The notes under the pieces were generated by a model that saw nothing but the letters and a program-made list of their open reading frames with translations, made no database searches and was not told the origin of the DNA. A DNA stretch of 38,029 nucleotides, from NCBI GenBank assembly GCA_030152265.1, contig JASLHQ010000115.1:1-38029 (forward strand). Direction: 5' to 3'. The DNA comes from Savagea sp. GTDB taxonomy: Bacteria > Bacillota > Bacilli > Bacillales_A > Planococcaceae. Made by a program: the position numbers and the translations under genes. This document shows positions 15,987 through 23,947 of this stretch, one piece after another; within the stretch, counting starts at the first letter, position 1; the number at the start of each line of letters is the position of its first letter.

Positions 15987-16421
15987 TTGAATTTCAAGAA
16001 AAGTCATCTCGTTCATGCAAGTCGTCCATTAACCGGATATTCACTCGAAACGATTGAACGAGAAATCGAAACATTATTTGATGAATTATACAGTACGATT
16101 GAACTGAAAAAAGGGGATTTTAGGCAGATGAGCGCCTTTGATTTGGATGTCATCATTGCCGTCATTGAAGCACAAAAAGCGCGTCGCAACGATTCTGCAT
16201 TTATTTTAACGATCTTTTCCAGTTTAATTGCACTCGCTACGGTAGCGACTACTGATTTAATTGAAAGTTGGACGATTAGTCATTTACTTACATTCGTCTT
16301 CATTTGGATTGTATTGCTCATGTTAGTCGAACGTTTTTTTGACCATCGCAACGAACGACTTGTTTTGCTCGGGGAATATTTAGCTTTATACAAAGATTAT
16401 AAGTTTTCAAAAGACATATAA
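15987..16421 (+). CDS. Small membrane protein with two C-terminal spans, unknown function
   Basis: About 144 residues that I do not recognise as a named family. Residues 1-70 are soluble and charged, with a likely helical stretch rich in Glu and Lys. Two hydrophobic spans follow: about 72-90 (FILTIFSSLIALATVATTD) and 96-115 (LLTFVFIWIVLLMLVERFF). The tail is short and basic/acidic mixed. The start is TTG, six bases after AAGGAGGG, an excellent binding site that supports a real gene. It follows the chromate transporter by 45 bases and ends at a bidirectional terminator. No function is proposed. Confidence 0.7.
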   Translation: MNFKKSHLVHASRPLTGYSLETIEREIETLFDELYSTIELKKGDFRQMSAFDLDVIIAVIEAQKARRNDSAFILTIFSSLIALATVATTDLIESWTISHLLTFVFIWIVLLMLVERFFDHRNERLVLLGEYLALYKDYKFSKDI

Positions 16422-16462
16422 AAAGCGTACATCGCCTAAAACTAGGTGATGTACGCTTTTTT
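16421..16462. terminator. Bidirectional terminator between the small membrane gene and tRNA-Arg
   Basis: AAAAGCGTACATCGCCTA pairs with TAGGTGATGTACGCTTTT around a four-base loop, with one G-U/C mismatch position. A-rich and T-rich flanks make it work for the plus-strand gene and for the tRNA transcript on the minus strand. Confidence 0.85.
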
Positions 16463-16473
16463 ACTCATTATGA

Positions 16474-16547
16474 CGTCCCAGAAGGGATTCGAACCCCCGA
16501 CCGTTCGCTTAGAAGGCGAATGCTCTATCCAGCTGAGCTACTGGGAC
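16474..16547 (-). tRNA. tRNA-Arg (anticodon UCU)
   Basis: A complete cloverleaf on the minus strand: acceptor GTCCCAG/CTGGGAC, D arm GCTC...GAGC, anticodon stem TTCGC/GCGAA with loop CTTCTAA (anticodon TCT, reading AGA), and T arm with TTCGAAT loop. The discriminator is G. The next three bases are TCA, so CCA is not encoded and must be added enzymatically. A terminator lies downstream. Confidence 0.95.
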
Positions 16548-16616
16548 TTGTACCGCTCCCTCATCCGAAGAAACGGACATCCATTATTATATGGAATATA
16601 TCTCATTTTGTCAATG

Positions 16617-17111
16617 CTATTTAAAAATTACTTCGTGTACAATGACTCCTTTAGGTGTTCGATACGTCACTTTCACACTGCCATCAATGCGAACGTCTAA
16701 AATAGCGAATGTCGCAGGATTTCCGCCGCGCGGACGAGTAAAGCTTCCAGGGTTTAAATAAAGTGTTTCCCCCACTTGTTCCGCACCGAGTAAATGAGTA
16801 TGTCCGAATAATACGATATCTGCATCCACTTCTTGTGCCCGATAATCTAAACGTTGTAAACCGTTATAAATATCGTATAAATGACCGTGTGTAATAAAAA
16901 TCGTCTTCCCACCTAGTGTGACAGATAATTCTGTTTCGTACCGTACATCTCGATCATTGTTTCCCCGTATGCGATACATTCCTTGCATCGCTTTTGCATC
17001 ATAATCAAGTTCACTATCCCCTGCATGAAAAATCGCATCGGCTTGATACGCATCGAGCACTTGTCGAAATTGCGTATCTCCATGCGTATCGCTGACGACG
17101 ATTATTCGCAT
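16617..17111 (-). CDS. ysnB: YfcE/MJ0936-type metallophosphoesterase
   Basis: A 164-residue calcineurin-like phosphodiesterase with all metal-binding motifs: SDTHGD (7-12), HAGDSE, GNNDRD, THGH and GHTH. It binds two divalent ions and hydrolyses phosphodiesters in the cytoplasm; the natural substrate of this family is not settled. It follows the XTP pyrophosphatase gene by 14 bases, the same order (rph-ysnA-ysnB) as in B. subtilis. The ATG at 17111 follows AAAAGGGG. Length matches the family. Confidence 0.88.
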   Translation of the reverse strand: MRIIVVSDTHGDTQFRQVLDAYQADAIFHAGDSELDYDAKAMQGMYRIRGNNDRDVRYETELSVTLGGKTIFITHGHLYDIYNGLQRLDYRAQEVDADIVLFGHTHLLGAEQVGETLYLNPGSFTRPRGGNPATFAILDVRIDGSVKVTYRTPKGVIVHEVIFK

Positions 17112-17125
17112 AGTGTCATCCCCTT

Positions 17126-17713
17126 TTAAATAAGTTGATCGAGCTCTTCTTCTAACTGACGCAATGCTGCCCCTCGATGTGAAATTTCACCTTTCTCTTC
17201 CGCTGATAATTGAGCCATCGAGCGATTCAAAGATGGAACAAAGAAAATCGGGTCGTATCCGAATCCGTTACTCCCCACACGCTCTTTTAAAATTTCACCT
17301 TCACAAGTTCCTTCGTACGTACGTGTCGGTAAATTAGGACCTGCGATAGCGAGCACACATTTAAAGCGCGCTTGACGATTGTCGACATTCTCTAATTTTT
17401 GAAGCACTAAGTCAATATTAGCTTCGTCATCTTTATCGAGTCCTGCATAACGTGCTGAATAAACACCGGGTTCCCCGTTAAGCGCATCAATTTCCAACCC
17501 TGAATCGTCCGCAATGACATTCATTTGAAGTAAACGCGCTGCTCCTTCTGCTTTTAAAATCGCATTTTCTTCAAATGTCGTTCCTGTCTCTTCAATATCG
17601 ATATATTCAGGCATATCTTGAAGCGTGCGCACTGTAATGCCGAGCGGCTTAAAGAGTGCTTCAAAGTCTTTCGCTTTTCCTAAATTATTCGTTGCGATTA
17701 AAATTTCATTCAT
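17126..17713 (-). CDS. rdgB: XTP/dITP pyrophosphatase (HAM1/RdgB)
   Basis: A 195-residue HAM1 family enzyme that hydrolyses dITP and XTP to monophosphates and so keeps deaminated purines out of nucleic acids. Diagnostic parts: ATNNLGKAKDFEALF at the N-terminus, ADDSGLEIDALNGEPGVYSARYA with the metal-binding acidic residues, and GFGYDPIFFVP. The start codon overlaps the end of rph by eight bases (ATGAATGA), so translation is coupled. Corresponds to B. subtilis ysnA. Confidence 0.93.
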   Translation of the reverse strand: MNEILIATNNLGKAKDFEALFKPLGITVRTLQDMPEYIDIEETGTTFEENAILKAEGAARLLQMNVIADDSGLEIDALNGEPGVYSARYAGLDKDDEANIDLVLQKLENVDNRQARFKCVLAIAGPNLPTRTYEGTCEGEILKERVGSNGFGYDPIFFVPSLNRSMAQLSAEEKGEISHRGAALRQLEEELDQLI

Positions 17714-18461
17714 TCGTTTCGTCCTGCCTTCCGATACTTTGTGCTACTTCACCTAAAACATCACGTTGTAAATCGATCAATTGTTGAATACCGCCTTCTG
17801 CAAGTTCAATCAAATCAAACATTTCGCGTTTCGTAAATGTAGCTTCTTCTCCCGTTCCTTGCAATTCTACAAATTCTCCATTCGATGTCATAATGATGTT
17901 CATGTCGACATCGGCACTTGAATCTTCTACAAAATCTAAATCGAGTACGAGATTTTCGCCTACTTTACCGACGCTCGTCGCTGCTAAATATTGTGTTAAT
18001 GGGAACGTTTCAAAACGTTCTTCTTGATCTAACTTGTCAAGGGCTAATGCGAGTGCGACAAAAGCTCCTGTGATCGATGCTGTACGTGTTCCGCCGTCTG
18101 CTTGAATGACATCACAATCAACCCAAACTGTTTTTTCTCCTAATGCCTCTAAGTTCGTCACCGCTCGTAAAGCTCGGCCGATGAGACGTTGAATTTCCAT
18201 CGTACGACCTGTCACCTTACCACGTGAAGATTCACGTGACGTACGTTCTGTCGTCGCGCGTGGAAGCATAGAATATTCCGCCGTAATCCAACCTTTTCCT
18301 GTTCCGCGAATAAAGTGGGGTACGCGCGTTTCAATCGTCGCATTACAAATGACTTTCGTATTGCCTACTTCGATGAGAACCGAACCTTCTGGATGAATGA
18401 TAAAGTTAGGTGTCATCGTCACCGGACGTAATTGTTGTGCTGTTCTGCCGTCGTGTCTCAT
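17706..18461 (-). CDS. rph: Ribonuclease PH
   Basis: A 251-residue phosphorolytic 3'-5' exoribonuclease that trims tRNA 3' ends. It begins MRHDGRTAQQLRPV, contains the phosphate-binding AEYSMLPRAT and SSRGKVTGRTMEIQRLIGRALRAV segment, and CDVIQADGGTRTASITGA. The ATG at 18461 is chosen because AAGGAG lies eight bases upstream and the N-terminus fits the family; upstream in-frame codons are not supported. The gene for the germination lipoprotein GerM, which lies just before rph in B. subtilis, is absent. Confidence 0.95.
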   Translation of the reverse strand: MRHDGRTAQQLRPVTMTPNFIIHPEGSVLIEVGNTKVICNATIETRVPHFIRGTGKGWITAEYSMLPRATTERTSRESSRGKVTGRTMEIQRLIGRALRAVTNLEALGEKTVWVDCDVIQADGGTRTASITGAFVALALALDKLDQEERFETFPLTQYLAATSVGKVGENLVLDLDFVEDSSADVDMNIIMTSNGEFVELQGTGEEATFTKREMFDLIELAEGGIQQLIDLQRDVLGEVAQSIGRQDETNE

Positions 18462-18504
18462 AATCGAGCTCCTTTTCTTTTTATAATCTCCCTTTATTGT
18501 ACAC

Positions 18505-18534
18505 AAAAAAAGCGCAAGTTCCTATGCCTTGCGC
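18505..18534 (-). terminator. Terminator of racE
   Basis: GCGCAAG and CTTGCGC form a stem around a nine-base loop, followed by seven U in the minus-strand transcript, four bases after the racE stop codon. It separates racE from rph. Confidence 0.88.
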
Positions 18535-18538
18535 TCGT

Positions 18539-19351
18539 TTATTTCTTCGATTGAATAATTGTTTGTAAATGAATTTTTTCAACAGTTGCTTCTTGAATTT
18601 GTAACCAATCTTCCACAATGTCACGAAACTTATCGACCTCGCCCGTCGTGTAAAATCGATATGTCGCATCAGGTTCGGTTGACGCTATGCCAAAATGATG
18701 TAAGACGCGTTTCACATCGACGACCGTTTCGGTTGCGGATGAAATAATTTTCGCATCCGGTAATGCTGCTTGAATATGATGTTGTAGTAGCGGGTAATGC
18801 GTACAACCTAAAATTGCCGTATCGAACTCTTTGCGGTTAAGGTCACGCAATGTCGCATCTACAATATCGCGTGCCGCTTCTGTTTTATAATCACCACTTT
18901 CCACGACGGGAACGAAATTCGGACAAGCGAGCGCTTGAACTTTCGCATGTGGAGCGTGGCGTAAAATTGCCGTATCATATGCACGGCTATTAACGGTTCC
19001 TTGTGTACCGAGCACGACGATTTCATCTCGTTCCGATGCTTGTAATGCCGCGCGTGCACCCGGTTCAATTACACCGATAATCGGAAATTCAAATCGTTCC
19101 TGCACAGTTTCTAACGCTGCTGCTGTCGCTGTATTACAAGCAATGACGAGCATTTTAATGCCGAGTACTTCTAAAGCTTCTGCCATCTCTACTGTAAACT
19201 GTGTCACTTCTTCTGTCGTACGGGGACCGTATGGACAACGCGCATCATCTCCTATATAGATGATGGACTCATTCGGAAGTTGTTGGATGAGTTCTTTCGC
19301 TACTGTTAAACCGCCTACTCCTGAATCAATAACGCCTATCGGTGCTTTCAC
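18539..19351 (-). CDS. racE: Glutamate racemase
   Basis: A 270-residue cofactor-independent racemase that supplies D-glutamate for peptidoglycan. The two catalytic cysteines are in place: Cys72 in ACNTATAA and Cys183 in GCTHYPLL; the substrate-binding DSGVGGLT (9-16) and YIGDDARCPYGPR are also present. The start is GTG at 19351 with AGGAG upstream. It follows the MarR gene by ten bases, as racE follows ysmB in B. subtilis, and ends in a strong terminator. Confidence 0.95.
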   Translation of the reverse strand: MKAPIGVIDSGVGGLTVAKELIQQLPNESIIYIGDDARCPYGPRTTEEVTQFTVEMAEALEVLGIKMLVIACNTATAAALETVQERFEFPIIGVIEPGARAALQASERDEIVVLGTQGTVNSRAYDTAILRHAPHAKVQALACPNFVPVVESGDYKTEAARDIVDATLRDLNRKEFDTAILGCTHYPLLQHHIQAALPDAKIISSATETVVDVKRVLHHFGIASTEPDATYRFYTTGEVDKFRDIVEDWLQIQEATVEKIHLQTIIQSKK

Positions 19352-19361
19352 ACTATCTCCT

Positions 19362-19808
19362 CTATTCTTTCTTCATTTCTACGTGCAAAGCACTTAAATA
19401 TTGTGAAAACTGTCGTACCTCATCTTCCCCTAAATGAGTGAGCATGTTTTGTAAATAAGTCTGTCTCTTTTCAATCACTTCTTCAATGATACGCTCGCCT
19501 TCTGGTAATAAATGAATACGCACGACGCGACGATCTTGTTCATCTCGGACGCGTTTCACAAGTTCATTTTTTTCCATACGATCGACGAGGTCCGTTGTCG
19601 TACTGAATGCTAAATACATTTTTGTAGATAAGTCCCCAATCGTCATATCCCCTAATTCAAACAACCATTGAAGTGCGATAAATTGTGGAGGTGTAATTTT
19701 ATAATTCGTTAAAATTTTTCGCCCCTGCTGCTTAATAATGCCTGCGATATGACGTAAATCTTTTTCCATTTGCGCAATTTCAGTATGACGTTGATCGGAT
19801 TGAGTCAT
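19362..19808 (-). CDS. ysmB: MarR family regulator
   Basis: A 148-residue winged-helix MarR protein. The DNA-binding region runs from TPPQFIALQWLFELGDMTIGD to the recognition helix LAFSTTTDLVDRME and the wing RDEQDRRVVRIHL, about residues 43-105. The partner gene is racE. A partly palindromic sequence 24 bases upstream of the start (19832-19849) may be its own operator. The ATG at 19808 follows GAAGGAGGGG. Target genes and ligand are unknown. In B. subtilis gerE lies just before this gene; here it does not. Confidence 0.88.
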   Translation of the reverse strand: MTQSDQRHTEIAQMEKDLRHIAGIIKQQGRKILTNYKITPPQFIALQWLFELGDMTIGDLSTKMYLAFSTTTDLVDRMEKNELVKRVRDEQDRRVVRIHLLPEGERIIEEVIEKRQTYLQNMLTHLGEDEVRQFSQYLSALHVEMKKE

Positions 19809-19831
19809 TTCTTCCCCTCCTTCAAAACGAT

Positions 19832-19849
19832 GACATACTGTATATTGTC
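19832..19849. promoter_or_regulatory. Candidate MarR operator
   Basis: GACATACTGTATATTGTC has outer GACA/TGTC-like ends and an inner ATAC-T-GTAT palindrome. It lies between the thioesterase and MarR genes, where autoregulation would be expected. Confidence 0.3.
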
Positions 19850-19881
19850 GCCTTTTTCAATCGTTTGTGCAACTATTTTTA

Positions 19882-20346
19882 TTACACGTTTACTCGATTC
19901 AGCTCTTCAATAAGTGTCTTTTGTGTGTCATTCCAAGGATACGGTTTTCCTGTATGCTTATCAATTTGAACGATGACACCGCGTCCTGTGAAAACGACTT
20001 GCCCTTTTTCATTTTTTCCCATGTAATGAATATCGAGCGATGTATTTCCTAAATGATGCACTTTCACATATACACGAATTTCTTCATCGTAAAAAACTTG
20101 ATGTAAAAAATCACATTGTACATCTGCAACGACAGAAAACTTATCGATTTCTTCTACATGTTTAAAATTCAAAATTTGAACACGCTTTAAATATTCAATA
20201 CGAGCATGTTCTAAATAACGAAATACTTCGACATTATTCAAATGACCGAACGCATCTAAATCACTAAACTTCACACGAATTGGTACGTAAAAATTAAAAT
20301 CCTTTTGCCATTGTTCCCAGTTTTGTATGTATGCTGCTTTACTCAT
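19882..20346 (-). CDS. ysmA: Hot-dog fold acyl-CoA thioesterase (4HBT family)
   Basis: A 154-residue thioesterase of the 4-hydroxybenzoyl-CoA type. The catalytic segment is VKFSDLDAFGHLNNVEVFRYLEHARIEY (about 25-52), with the active-site aspartate and the conserved H-x-N-N. It should hydrolyse an acyl-CoA to free acid and CoA. Position between the AMP-ligase operon and MarR-racE corresponds to B. subtilis ysmA, which there follows sdhB directly. Here a six-gene operon is inserted between sdhB and ysmA. The ATG at 20346 follows AAAGGGAG. The substrate is unknown. Confidence 0.85.
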   Translation of the reverse strand: MSKAAYIQNWEQWQKDFNFYVPIRVKFSDLDAFGHLNNVEVFRYLEHARIEYLKRVQILNFKHVEEIDKFSVVADVQCDFLHQVFYDEEIRVYVKVHHLGNTSLDIHYMGKNEKGQVVFTGRGVIVQIDKHTGKPYPWNDTQKTLIEELNRVNV

Positions 20347-20415
20347 AACATTCTCCCTTTCTAAACGTCCTTTCTCTTTACTTTACATCATTTTTTAAAA
20401 ATAACAATACTTTTA

Positions 20416-20431
20416 ATGAATAACCATTCAT
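20416..20431. promoter_or_regulatory. Inverted repeat upstream of the thioesterase gene
   Basis: ATGAATAACCATTCAT has arms ATGAAT/ATTCAT separated by four bases. It resembles a FadR box but with a spacer four bases shorter, so it may bind another regulator or be non-functional. Confidence 0.3.
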
Positions 20432-20440
20432 TTTCTACTC

Positions 20441-20468
20441 AAAAAAAGGATGGCTAAGCCACCCTTTT
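20441..20468 (-). terminator. Terminator of the 4-hydroxyacid-type operon
   Basis: GGATGGC and GCCACCC (one G-U pair) form a stem with a three-base loop, followed by seven U on the minus strand. It lies directly after the acyl-CoA ligase gene. Confidence 0.85.
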
Positions 20469-20472
20469 CACT

Positions 20473-22128
20473 TTATTCTCGTATTTTATCTTGCAACTGT
20501 CGCCAAAGTACCTTTCCACTGCTCGTCATTGGAAACTCATCCCAAAATTCAATTTCACGTGGGTATTTGTAAGCTGACATTTGTTGTTTTGACCATTCGA
20601 TGAGCTCTTCCTCAGTCACTTTCCCTTTTTCTTCCTCTTTTAATATAATGAGTGCTTTCACTGTTTCTCCTCGCTTTTCATCGTACGAACGTACGACACA
20701 AGCTTGCTTTACAGCAGGGTGACCAAATAAAATAGACTCCACTTCACTCGGCCACACTTTATAACCGGAAGCATTAATCATCCGCTTCACTCGATCAACC
20801 ATAAAGAAATATCCTTCTTCATCTACTTTAACGATATCCCCTGTTTTGAAAAATCGCTTGCCATCAATCATAACAAAGCTGTCATCGTCTGGTCGATTGT
20901 AATATTCAATAAGCATTTGTGGAGCGTGCACTAACAATTCTCCTTCTTCGCCAATGCCTAACCATTCTCCTGTTTCCACATGTTGCACGCGTGCATCGAC
21001 ACCGAATGCTGGTATTCCGAGACATTGGAGTTTCGGTCTTTCAGGAGGATTAAAATGCGTATGAGACATCGTTTCTGATAAACCATAGCCTTCGACGTAA
21101 CGAAGCCCTGTCACTTCATATAAACGTTCTCCCACCGCTTCTGGCATCGTCGCGCCACCACCACCGATCACGAGTAACGAAGAAAGATCATAGTCATAAA
21201 TATTGCTTTGTGATAAAAAATCGATAACCATCGTACTTATGTTAATCCAGTTCGTACAACGATACGTTTCAATCGCTCGTGCCGCATATACTTTATCCCA
21301 GCGTGTTAATAAGACGATTGTACCGCAAGCATAAAGAGGCGCGAATCCACTATGGACAAGTCCTGTCACATGAAAGAGTGGCAATGTAGCGAGCGCTACT
21401 GTATTTGACGTCATCGACATCCAATACGACGCTCCGACGACATTCGCTTGAATCGTGCGGTTCGTATGCACACATCCTTTCGGTTCGCCTGTCGTCCCAG
21501 ATGTGTAAGGGATCATCGCCACATCATCACTTTCTCCTCGGTAAGGAGGCAATGTACTTTCCTCCTGTAACGCATCTTCCCAAGCAATTGTCTTTGGAAA
21601 TGTTTCTCGCTCCTGCTTGACGACATCAGGCAATGTGCCAATCGCTCGCTCTTCCTCTATATAATCACGATACGTTGCGATAATCGGATTTTCTAATTGT
21701 CCGTCCCCCACGAAAGCTTCCGCAATCGGATACAATTCTTGTGAAATGCAAGCGTGATGAATATCTCCATCTTGCAAATAAAATTGTAATTCATGCGTCT
21801 TACTCATCGGATTGATCGGTACGACGACTGCTCGATTGCGTAAAATAGCGTAAAGTGCGATCAAGTATTGTGGTGCATTTTGCATAAAGAGCATGACATT
21901 TTCGCCACGCTTTAAATTCCAATGTGTCGCCATGTAAGCAGCGAGCTGATCAACTTCTTCAATAAGCTGTCGATACGTCATCGCACGTCCATAATATTCA
22001 ATCGCGATTTGTTCAGGATAACGTTTTGCAGAAATTTGTAAATTTTCGTATAAAGTTGTTTCAGGAATCGTAATCGTCTTCGTTAATAATGGTGGCCAAT
22101 AATCAAAATGTTGTGTCTGTTGCATCAT
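20473..22128 (-). CDS. AMP-binding acyl-CoA ligase of the ACAD10/11-type operon (LvaE-like role)
   Basis: A 551-residue adenylate-forming ligase. Visible motifs are IPYTSGTTGEPKGCVHT (phosphate loop), GYGLSET, FKTGDIVKVDEEGYFF (with the ribose-binding Asp), VKRMINASGYKVWPSEVE, and the catalytic K539 in TSSGKVLWR. It makes an acyl-CoA from acid, ATP and CoA. Its start overlaps the ComB-like stop codon (ATGA) with GGAGGG upstream, so it is translationally coupled. It is the last gene of an operon with an acyl-CoA dehydrogenase-like protein and a kinase, the arrangement in which LvaE activates levulinate in P. putida. The substrate is inferred to be a hydroxy or oxo acid. Confidence 0.87.
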   Translation of the reverse strand: MMQQTQHFDYWPPLLTKTITIPETTLYENLQISAKRYPEQIAIEYYGRAMTYRQLIEEVDQLAAYMATHWNLKRGENVMLFMQNAPQYLIALYAILRNRAVVVPINPMSKTHELQFYLQDGDIHHACISQELYPIAEAFVGDGQLENPIIATYRDYIEEERAIGTLPDVVKQERETFPKTIAWEDALQEESTLPPYRGESDDVAMIPYTSGTTGEPKGCVHTNRTIQANVVGASYWMSMTSNTVALATLPLFHVTGLVHSGFAPLYACGTIVLLTRWDKVYAARAIETYRCTNWINISTMVIDFLSQSNIYDYDLSSLLVIGGGGATMPEAVGERLYEVTGLRYVEGYGLSETMSHTHFNPPERPKLQCLGIPAFGVDARVQHVETGEWLGIGEEGELLVHAPQMLIEYYNRPDDDSFVMIDGKRFFKTGDIVKVDEEGYFFMVDRVKRMINASGYKVWPSEVESILFGHPAVKQACVVRSYDEKRGETVKALIILKEEEKGKVTEEELIEWSKQQMSAYKYPREIEFWDEFPMTSSGKVLWRQLQDKIRE

Positions 22129-22847
22129 ATTCCCTCCTCATCGATATATCTTCGAATAATGCCTCGTTCATAGTACGGAATGACATGCATCGCATGTTGC
22201 TTTGCAACGTATGCGATATCTCCTTCATACCCTTGTTTTATTAACATTCTTCCCGTCATCGATTGACGTAACCGCTCTTCTGGTTGCGCAGATTTCTCAT
22301 TGTACGTTGCAAACGCCACTTCCGCTCGTTCGGTTAAGCGAGTAGTAGGCCGTCGCTTTAAATATTCCGCAATCCATTGTCCTGCTCCGTATACGTCTTC
22401 AATCGCTAATTGATTGTGTGACCCTGCGCAAATGAGCGTCCAGTTTTCCTCTTGTAAAAATGCTTTAACGATCGCTCGATTGTTCAATAAAGAACCGATC
22501 AATACGCGTTTCGCTCCTTCACTTTTTCGAATGGCAAACGTCCCATTCGTCGTCAACATGACGACTTGTGCCGGAAGATGACTTTGAATGAGTACAGTCG
22601 GGAGCGGTAACGCAAAATACGGCTCAATCGGACGGCCATCTTTTTCTCCGATTAATTGACTATTTGGTAAAGCTTGGTGCTTTTCAAGCGCTTCTTGTTC
22701 ACTCACCGCTGGGTAGATTGATTGCACCCCTTTTTCCATTAACGTAACGATTGTCGATGTCGCTAATAAAATATCAAAGACGACGACATTTTGTTCTCGC
22801 AAATCGAGCGGCACTTCATGTTTTGTAAAAACGACATCAATCGTCAT
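22125..22847 (-). CDS. Divergent ComB-like (2-phosphosulfolactate phosphatase family) protein
   Basis: About 240 residues of the ComB fold. The family segments VVFDILLATST (22-32), LTTNGT (98-103), GSLLN and AIEDVYGAG (148-156) are recognisable. Two features differ from the usual pattern as I know it: the arginine of the D-x-L-R-A segment is replaced by Leu28, and the GFDxGNSP loop reads EPYFALPLP. ComB removes phosphate from 2-phosphosulfolactate in coenzyme M synthesis, but no other such gene is here; instead the gene sits between a kinase and a ligase. A Mg-dependent phosphatase acting on a phosphorylated acid or acyl-CoA is therefore plausible. ATG 22847 is chosen because GAAGGG lies eight bases before it; a GTG three codons earlier overlaps the kinase stop. 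Confidence 0.7.
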   Translation of the reverse strand: MTIDVVFTKHEVPLDLREQNVVVFDILLATSTIVTLMEKGVQSIYPAVSEQEALEKHQALPNSQLIGEKDGRPIEPYFALPLPTVLIQSHLPAQVVMLTTNGTFAIRKSEGAKRVLIGSLLNNRAIVKAFLQEENWTLICAGSHNQLAIEDVYGAGQWIAEYLKRRPTTRLTERAEVAFATYNEKSAQPEERLRQSMTGRMLIKQGYEGDIAYVAKQHAMHVIPYYERGIIRRYIDEEGI

Positions 22848-22852
22848 ACATA

Positions 22853-23908
22853 TCACCCTTCATCCATCGTTTGAACAGCGAGCTGAACCATATTGGATAC
22901 GAGATGGTCAAAATGTTTAAAGCGCGAATCCGTCGTCTGTCCTTTCGCATATCGATAGTAAATTTGTTGACCGATGACTGCTAATTTAAAATATGCAAAC
23001 GTCATGTAATAATGAATATTCGATACGTCACGACCACTTTTTTCAGCGTAAGCTTCAATAAATTGCTGACGCGTATAAAATCCGTCCATAATCGTAACAG
23101 GTGGTGCCCCGAGCGCATATTTTAAAATGTCGGGATCATCCGGCTCAATCCAATAACTCATCGCAACTGCTAAGTCAACGAGTGGATCTCCGACGGTCGA
23201 CATTTCCCAATCAAACAAACCGGTCATTTGCGATAAATCTTCTGAAAACATCGCATTGTTTAATTTATAGTCATAATGAATAACAGTCGCTTGGGCAGTT
23301 TTCGGAACGTGTGTCACCAAATAATCCATTAAACGCTCCACGTCGGGTAATTTCGTCGTTTCTACACGTCGGTAACGCTTCGTCCAACTGTTCGCCTGTC
23401 TTTCCATAAATCCTTCTGGCTTCGTCATTTCAAGTAAATTTGCCTCCGCTGGATCAACCGCATGTAAATGTACGAGTGTTTCTACCATGAGATGCGATAA
23501 TTGATTACCGATCGATGCTTCATAAGTGATGGAAGACGGTATTTCCGTATCAAATACGAGTCCTTTACGACGTTCCATAATGAAAAATGGAGCGCCGATG
23601 ACTGCTTCATCATTAGAAAAAGTGTACGGTTTCGGTGCGATTTGAAAGTGTGGGTACAGCCTGTTCAACCACGTATATTCTCTTTCCATATCATGCGCTC
23701 TCGGCGCGATTGGCCCGAGCGGTGGACGACGAAGTACAGCTTCCCAATCTCCTTTTTGCAGTAAATATGTTAAATTCGAATGTCCTGCGCTAAATTGTTT
23801 AATTTGAAGTGGCACAGAAGGTACTCCTTCAATATGCTGTTCGATATAGTCATTCACCCGATCGAGTGGTAATTGTTCTTCTTGTCTCACTTCGATAATT
23901 TCAGACAT
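22853..23908 (-). CDS. APH-fold kinase of the ACAD10/ACAD11/LvaA type
   Basis: A 351-residue aminoglycoside phosphotransferase-like kinase. The glycine-containing nucleotide loop is FSAGHSNLTYLL (39-50), the catalytic loop is VIHYDYKLNN (209-218, with base Asp213 and Asn218), and the metal-binding DWE begins at Asp233 in FDWEMSTVGDP. The segments LRRPPLGPIAPRAH and MERRKGLVF match the kinase domain of mammalian ACAD10/ACAD11 much better than they do drug kinases. In that family and in LvaA the 4-hydroxyl of a 4-hydroxyacyl-CoA is phosphorylated. The ATG at 23908 is nine bases after AAAGGAGG; another ATG directly abuts the binding site (23917). An operator lies just upstream. Confidence 0.87.
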   Translation of the reverse strand: MSEIIEVRQEEQLPLDRVNDYIEQHIEGVPSVPLQIKQFSAGHSNLTYLLQKGDWEAVLRRPPLGPIAPRAHDMEREYTWLNRLYPHFQIAPKPYTFSNDEAVIGAPFFIMERRKGLVFDTEIPSSITYEASIGNQLSHLMVETLVHLHAVDPAEANLLEMTKPEGFMERQANSWTKRYRRVETTKLPDVERLMDYLVTHVPKTAQATVIHYDYKLNNAMFSEDLSQMTGLFDWEMSTVGDPLVDLAVAMSYWIEPDDPDILKYALGAPPVTIMDGFYTRQQFIEAYAEKSGRDVSNIHYYMTFAYFKLAVIGQQIYYRYAKGQTTDSRFKHFDHLVSNMVQLAVQTMDEG

Positions 23909-23925
23909 GTTGTTCATCCTCCTTT

Positions 23926-23943
23926 ATACTGACTAGTTAGTAT
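23926..23943. promoter_or_regulatory. TetR-type operator before the kinase gene
   Basis: ATACTGACTAGTTAGTAT is an 18-base near-palindrome matching the inner pattern ACYRACYAGTYRGT found at 11658-11671 and 26663-26680. It sits between the TetR gene and the kinase gene and touches the kinase ribosome binding site. Confidence 0.65.
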
Positions 23944-23947
23944 GTTC

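Noticed and set aside
16474..16547. tRNA-Arg as an integration site of a mobile element
   Set aside because: No integrase, no repeated tRNA 3' end and no foreign-looking genes are found on either side.
22125..22847. Part of a coenzyme M or sulfolactate pathway
   Set aside because: No ComA, ComC or other sulfonate gene is present, and the motif substitutions argue for another substrate.
23923..23945. Internal promoter with TATAAA before the kinase gene
   Set aside because: The -10 would lie so close to the ribosome binding site that the mRNA would start at or after it, and no good -35 is present.
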